Source: Paenibacillus arenilitoris
GTDB lineage: Bacteria > Bacillota > Bacilli > Paenibacillales > Paenibacillaceae
DNA: 64,000 nucleotides
Reading direction: 5' to 3'
Assembly: GCF_014705655.1 (NCBI RefSeq)
Contig: NZ_JACXIY010000010.1
Coordinates: 62,001 to 126,000, forward strand
Below, piece by piece: positions 60,380 through 64,000 of this stretch; the stretch's first letter is position 1, and the number at the start of each line of letters is the position of its first letter. The position numbers were made by a program, and so were the translations under genes. Under the pieces are notes generated by a model, which was not told the origin of the DNA, made no database searches, and saw nothing but the letters and a program-made list of their open reading frames with translations.

Positions 60380-60566
60380 TAATTTCAAAAAATGAAACTA
60401 AATTGCTCTTACCTTCACGTACTCCTAATTTAGTTTCAGTATTTGAAATTAAACGGTTCATTACGCGTTACACCTTTCGATATAAGCCGATTTAGTTGCA
60501 AAATTTGAAACTAAACGACCGCGAGGCCTCCTTCTTTCGTATTTTCTTTCAATTTTTGAAATTAAA
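60380..60566. repeat. Array of four 25-base palindromes with 10/5/10 architecture
   Basis: Consensus left arm TTTAGTTTCA, 5-base spacer, right arm TGAAACTAAA. Copies: 60378-60402 (short arms TAATTTCA/TGAAACTA), 60429-60453, 60491-60515 and 60542-60566. Centres are 51, 62 and 51 bases apart. The AT-rich arms stand out sharply from the GC-rich surroundings. The array could be a DNA-binding site cluster, a transcript-stabilising hairpin array, or a genome-wide intergenic repeat. Bases 60567-60648 hold a weak hairpin (CCTTTCGC at 60591 with GCGAAGGG at 60613) and nothing else I recognise. The whole 60271-60917 gap has no convincing gene; a 65-codon frame at 60496 is discounted. Confidence 0.85.
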
Positions 60567-60648
60567 AAGTAAACCTGGAGAGGTTGGATGCCTTTCGCTC
60601 GCCCACAATTTTGCGAAGGGAAAAGGCGGCAATCGGCCAATCACCAGT

Positions 60649-60691
60649 AATGGCGGTGCAGGAATGACTTCCCTGGCACCGCCATTTCTTT
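60649..60691 (+). terminator. Rho-independent terminator of the pectin operon
   Basis: Arms AATGGCGGTGC (60649-60659) and GCACCGCCATT (60676-60686), extended inward by AGGAA/TTCC, then TTTCTTTAA. It lies 379 bases after the last stop codon, so the palindrome array is probably part of a long 3' untranslated region. Confidence 0.85.
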
Positions 60692-60758
60692 AATTCCGCC
60701 GATTTTTTCGTCAAGCGAGCTGTCTCATCTAGCCGCTTGTGCGCCAGCCGTGCAGAAT

Positions 60759-60815
60759 ATCCCTATAGATACGGCGGATTCCGCCTAAAAACCGCTTTTT
60801 TCCCCACGTTATAAT
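60759..60815 (+). promoter_or_regulatory. Direct-repeat operator and promoter of the BNR-GH28-GH78 operon
   Basis: Half-sites ATCCCTATAG (60759-60768) and CCGCCTAAAA (60781-60790) are 22 bases apart, with a perfect TATAAT at 60810-60815, 29 bases from the second start. Downstream leader is about 95 bases to the start at 60918. Confidence 0.65.
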
Positions 60816-60917
60816 GAATAGCAAGCAGGAGAAGCATGTTAATCTCCTGCAAGGAAGCGAAGTCAGAGGGTGGAATCCGGCCGGCGACCCAAAAAGCCGG
60901 TTAAAGGAGCGGACGCT

Positions 60918-61916
60918 ATGATCGCGTATGGCGAAGTAACGAAGGAATACCTTTTTGAAGAAGATCGGCCTTTCCGCAGCTGTCACGCCTCCACGCTCGT
61001 CGCGCTGCCGGACGGGACGGTCGTTGCGGCCTGGTTCGGCGGCTCCCGCGAAGGCGCGGGAGACGTCGCGATCTGGGCATCCCGGCGGGCGGACGGCGTC
61101 TGGACGGAGCCGCGGAAGCTGGCGGACAAGGAAGGAATGCCGCATTGGAATCCCGTCCTGTTCCGCAGAGACGACGGAACAATTCTGTTATTTTATAAAA
61201 TCGGCGAACGCATTTCCTCATGGACGACGATGGTCATGACGTCCCCGGACGGCGGATTAACGTGGACGGAACCGAAGCCGCTTGTCGAGGGGGATACCGG
61301 GGGAAGAGGCCCGGTGAAGAACAAGCCGATCGTCCTGGCGGACGGCACGATCGCGGCGCCGGCGTCCTTGGAGCCCGACTGGGACGCCTTCGTCGATCTG
61401 TCCATAGACGGGGGAGATACGTGGACCCGCAGCGCAACGGTCCCGCTTGACCACGGCGCGCTGCTCGGGAAAGGGATCATTCAGCCCGCCCTGTGGGAAT
61501 CGGCTCCGGGCACCGTCCATATGCTGACCCGAAGCACGGAAGGTGCCGTCTACCGGAGCGACTCCGAAGACGGAGGGAAAACGTGGCGTCCGGCTTACGC
61601 GACGGACCTTCCGAACAATAACAGCGGGCTCGATCTCGTCAAGACCGACGGCGGCTTGCTGGCACTCGTATACAATCCCGTACGTCCGGAGGCGGGCAGC
61701 ACCAAGGGGCCGCGTACGCCGCTCGTCTTGCGGCTGTCCGGCGACAACGGACAGACCTGGCAGCACGAGCTGCTGCTCGATCAGGGCGAGAAACAATATT
61801 CCTATCCGGCCGTCGTAGCGATGGGGAATGTTCTGTATGTGACTTATACATGGAAAAGGGAGCGGATTGCTTTCTACCGGATCGAGCTGCTTCTTGGGAA
61901 GGGGGAACCGCATTGA
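60918..61916 (+). CDS. BNR-repeat sialidase-fold protein (GH33-like)
   Basis: A 332-residue six-bladed propeller protein. Asp-box-like repeats 'SPDGGLTWTEP', 'SIDGGDTWTRS', 'SEDGGKTWRP' and 'SGDNGQTWQHE' are evident, with 'RSCHASTLVALPDGTVVAAWFGGSREGAGDVAIW' at the N-terminus (BNR_2 type). It is cytoplasmic. True sialidase action is doubtful in a pectin locus; GH33 members acting on the 3-deoxy-heptulosaric acid of rhamnogalacturonan II exist, and that is a reasonable alternative. ATG 60918 follows AAAGGAG (60903-60909); the frame open to 60870 adds 16 unlikely residues. The stop overlaps the GH28 start. Confidence 0.85.
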   Translation: MIAYGEVTKEYLFEEDRPFRSCHASTLVALPDGTVVAAWFGGSREGAGDVAIWASRRADGVWTEPRKLADKEGMPHWNPVLFRRDDGTILLFYKIGERISSWTTMVMTSPDGGLTWTEPKPLVEGDTGGRGPVKNKPIVLADGTIAAPASLEPDWDAFVDLSIDGGDTWTRSATVPLDHGALLGKGIIQPALWESAPGTVHMLTRSTEGAVYRSDSEDGGKTWRPAYATDLPNNNSGLDLVKTDGGLLALVYNPVRPEAGSTKGPRTPLVLRLSGDNGQTWQHELLLDQGEKQYSYPAVVAMGNVLYVTYTWKRERIAFYRIELLLGKGEPH

Positions 61917-63514
61917 ACCGAGCGAGTGCAACCGGGACCGGCCCGCAGACGCATCGGCAGCCGGAGATGCCGACATTTCCGGAGAAGCGGTATTCGATTC
62001 TAGAATTCGGCGCAGTCGGCGACGGCGCAACGATGAATACCGAAGCGGTTAACCGGGCGATCGAAACCTGCTCCTCCGAGGGCGGAGGAACGGTCGTTAT
62101 TCCTCCGGGCATTTGGCTTACCGGACCGATTCGGCTGCAAAGCGGCGTCAACCTGCATGCGCAGCAGGGAGCGCTTGTGCTGTTCAGCCGCAATTTCGAC
62201 GATTATCCGCTTATTCCCACCAGCTACGAAGGCATTCGAACGGTACGCTGCATGTCGAACCTCTATGGGGAGAACCTGACCGATGTCGCCATTACGGGCG
62301 AAGGGATCTTCGACGGCTCCGGCGATGCTTGGCGGCCGGTCAAACGAATGAAGATGACGGAGCACCAGTGGAAGGCGTTAACGTCCTCCGGCGGCGTAAC
62401 CGATCCGACGGGCCGGATGTGGTGGCCGACGGAGAAGGCTATGCAAGGGGCCTCGACCGCCAAGCGCTTGCTTGCCGAAGGAGAGCGGCGGACGGAAGCC
62501 TTCGAGGAGGCGCGCGACTTTTTGCGGCCGGCGCTGCTGCAGCTGGACCGGTGCACGCGCGTGCTGCTGGACGGACCGACCTTTCAAAACTCGCCAAGCT
62601 GGTGCCTGCATCCATGGCTTTGCGAGCATGTGACCGTTCGGAACGTGCATGTGAAAAATCCATGGTACTCGCAAAACGGAGACGGGCTCGATCTGGATTC
62701 CTGCCGCTATGTCGACGTATCGGATTCGCGGTTCGACGTGGGCGACGACGCCATCTGCATCAAATCGGGCAAGGATGCGGACGGGCGGGAGCTTGGCGTG
62801 CCGTGCCAGGATATCGTCATCCGCGGCTGCGTCGTTTATCACGGTCACGGCGGCTTCGTCATCGGCAGCGAAATGTCCGGCGGCGTACGGAATGTCAGCA
62901 TCTCGGACTGCTTGTTCATTGGAACCGATTCGGGCCTCCGCTTCAAAAGCGCAAGAGGACGAGGGGGCGTCGTGGAGAAAATCCGGATCCGCAACATCCG
63001 GATGACCGGCATTCCGAAGGCCGCGATCACGTTCAGCATGTTCTACGGCCACGGAGGCGCAGATCGGCCGGCCGCGGAGGAGGTATCTGCCAAGACGCCC
63101 GCCTTCCGCGATTTTCAGATCGAGCATATAAGGTGTATCGGCGCCCATCGAGCGATCGAGCTGAAAGGGCTTCCGGAGATGCCCGTCGAGAACATCCGTT
63201 TCGAGCATATCGACATCAAGGCCACGAAAGGCATCTCGCTGGAAAATGCGCGGGACGTTCGCTTCGCGGACGTATCCGTCACCCCGATGGAGGGGCCGCT
63301 GTTCTCCTTGCAGGCATGCTCGGACATCCGGATCGAGCGGACGAAACGCCCCGCTGCCGGCCAATTGTATATGGAGGCCGGCGGAGCGGAGACGTCCGGC
63401 ATCGAGATTCGCGGTATCGCGGGGGAGGCGTACGAAGTAAATGGCGCGCGGGAAACGGACGCCTCGCAAATTCGAATATACCCGGAAGAGGCTCGGGAAA
63501 GCCATGACGATTAA
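61913..63514 (+). CDS. Polygalacturonase, GH28, exo-type
   Basis: A 533-residue right-handed beta-helix enzyme. Catalytic Asp residues are in 'GDGLDLDSC' (Asp260) and 'GDDAICIKSG' (Asp278, Asp279); the 'GHGG' motif is at 311-314; 'RGRGGVVEKIRIRNI' replaces the RIK motif. This combination is common in bacterial exopolygalacturonases and rhamnogalacturonan hydrolases, which release units from chain ends. TTG 61913 overlaps the upstream stop (TTGA) and follows GAAGGGGGAA; ATG 61967 region could also serve. No signal peptide. Overlaps the next GH78 by 11 bases. Confidence 0.92.
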   Translation: MNRASATGTGPQTHRQPEMPTFPEKRYSILEFGAVGDGATMNTEAVNRAIETCSSEGGGTVVIPPGIWLTGPIRLQSGVNLHAQQGALVLFSRNFDDYPLIPTSYEGIRTVRCMSNLYGENLTDVAITGEGIFDGSGDAWRPVKRMKMTEHQWKALTSSGGVTDPTGRMWWPTEKAMQGASTAKRLLAEGERRTEAFEEARDFLRPALLQLDRCTRVLLDGPTFQNSPSWCLHPWLCEHVTVRNVHVKNPWYSQNGDGLDLDSCRYVDVSDSRFDVGDDAICIKSGKDADGRELGVPCQDIVIRGCVVYHGHGGFVIGSEMSGGVRNVSISDCLFIGTDSGLRFKSARGRGGVVEKIRIRNIRMTGIPKAAITFSMFYGHGGADRPAAEEVSAKTPAFRDFQIEHIRCIGAHRAIELKGLPEMPVENIRFEHIDIKATKGISLENARDVRFADVSVTPMEGPLFSLQACSDIRIERTKRPAAGQLYMEAGGAETSGIEIRGIAGEAYEVNGARETDASQIRIYPEEARESHDD

Positions 63515-64000
63515 GATCGGCAGCTTGTTGACGGAATATGCGGATGCTCCGCTCGGGATCGATACGCGCCGTCCCCGGCTGAGCTGGAAGCTCGAGTATG
63601 AGGAACGCGGACAGCTTCAAACCGCCTACAGGGTGCTTGTCGCCGCAAACCCGCGCGAGCTGGAACAGGATAAGGGAGACATGTGGGACAGCGGGCGAAT
63701 CGAGTCCGGCCAATCCGTACATGTTCATTATGAAGGAAGCCCGCTTGCATCCGGTGCGCACTATTATTGGAAAGTACGCGTGTGGGATAAGCAGAATGTT
63801 CCCTCCGAATGGAGCCGGGCGTCCTCGTGGTCCATGGGGCCGCTCGATCAAGCCGATTGGTTGGCGAAGTGGATCGGCTTGGAGGTGCCGCATTCCGACG
63901 AATACCGTCCCGTCGCCTATTTGCGTAAACCATTGGATATCGGCAAGCCCGTCAAGCGGGCCATCGTACATGCCACGGCCCTGGGCTTATACAGGCTGTT
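63504..64000 (+). CDS. Alpha-L-rhamnosidase, GH78, 3' truncated by the window
   Basis: ATG 63504 opens a frame that runs past the window edge (about 165 residues). The start 'LLTEYADAPLGIDTRRPRLSWKLEYEERGQLQTAYRVLVAA' and 'SGAHYYWKVRVWDKQ' is the bacterial GH78 N-terminal domain, matching the layout of the gene at 746 but divergent in sequence. Cytoplasmic from its N-terminus. Together the two rhamnosidases bracket the window. Confidence 0.9.
   Translation, partial: MTIKIGSLLTEYADAPLGIDTRRPRLSWKLEYEERGQLQTAYRVLVAANPRELEQDKGDMWDSGRIESGQSVHVHYEGSPLASGAHYYWKVRVWDKQNVPSEWSRASSWSMGPLDQADWLAKWIGLEVPHSDEYRPVAYLRKPLDIGKPVKRAIVHATALGLYRL

Noticed and set aside
60267-60461. Minus-strand frame with a repeating peptide (Ser-His-Gly-Arg)
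   Set aside because: By-product of the 11-base tandem repeat; no start signal.
60336-60566. Repeats considered as a CRISPR array
   Set aside because: Units are palindromic, unevenly spaced and without constant-length unique spacers; no cas genes in the window.
60496-60693. Short 65-codon plus-strand frame in the long intergenic gap
   Set aside because: It starts inside a palindrome and ends inside the terminator hairpin, with no ribosome binding site.

Overview
The window is a dense, almost entirely plus-strand carbohydrate-utilization locus from a high-GC, low-G+C-phylum-type Gram-positive bacterium, most likely a Paenibacillaceae member (Paenibacillus or Cohnella). The signs are strong AGGAGG-type ribosome binding sites, frequent TTG and GTG starts, ATGA/GTGA stop-start overlaps, lipoprotein solute-binding proteins, an S-layer-homology protein, CcpA cre-like sites and a MsmX-type ATPase. 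Genus is an inference; there is no rRNA or marker gene here.

Layout. Bases 2-11255 encode intracellular glycosidases (partial beta-propeller glycosidase, GH78 rhamnosidase, GH2 and GH42 beta-galactosidases, GH95). Bases 11407-16291 encode an orphan sugar-binding lipoprotein followed by an Fe-alcohol dehydrogenase / DUF1537 kinase / PdxA2 trio that looks like a four-carbon sugar-acid pathway. Bases 16479-19559 encode a secreted S-layer-anchored protein. Bases 19799-22847 encode an (alpha/alpha)6 glycosidase and an AraC-type regulator, the only transcription factor seen. Bases 22987-35313 form an eight-gene import operon: one ATPase, a CBM-SBP fusion, two complete permease pairs, an NHL/Yip1 membrane protein and a DUF5696 protein. 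Bases 35460-41783 encode a second, export/FtsX-type ABC system (two ATPases, a lipoprotein adaptor, a 981-aa permease, a small lipoprotein). Bases 41913-44722 encode tandem duplicated binding lipoproteins. Bases 45026-60270 form a long operon for pectin/rhamnogalacturonan side chains (two DUF5060/DUF4038 enzymes, GH95, GH2, esterase, DapA-type aldolase, GH29, pectin methylesterase, PL2-like lyase). Bases 60918 to the end encode a BNR-repeat enzyme, a GH28 and a partial GH78.

How it fits together. None of the glycosidases, lyases or esterases has a signal peptide, while the binding proteins, adaptor, NHL/Yip1, DUF5696 and SLH proteins are exported or membrane-anchored. The logic is therefore to import pectin-derived oligosaccharides through an ABC system and dismantle them in the cytoplasm (de-esterify, trim Rha, Gal, Fuc and possibly apiose, then cut galacturonan).

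Main discovery. Eight promoters in the window share a bipartite element: two direct copies of a 10-mer like CCGCCTATAA, 22 bp apart start to start (20 bp in one), followed at a fixed distance (usually 29 bp from the start of the second copy) by a SigA-type -10 box. It precedes every transcription unit that starts after about 11.2 kb and fits the site of a tandem-binding AraC-type activator, plausibly the one encoded at 21969. It also shows that the annotated-looking ATG at 44921 lies inside a -10 box and cannot be the start codon. A separate array of four 25-bp palindromes with 10/5/10 architecture lies in the only long non-coding gap (60271-60917).
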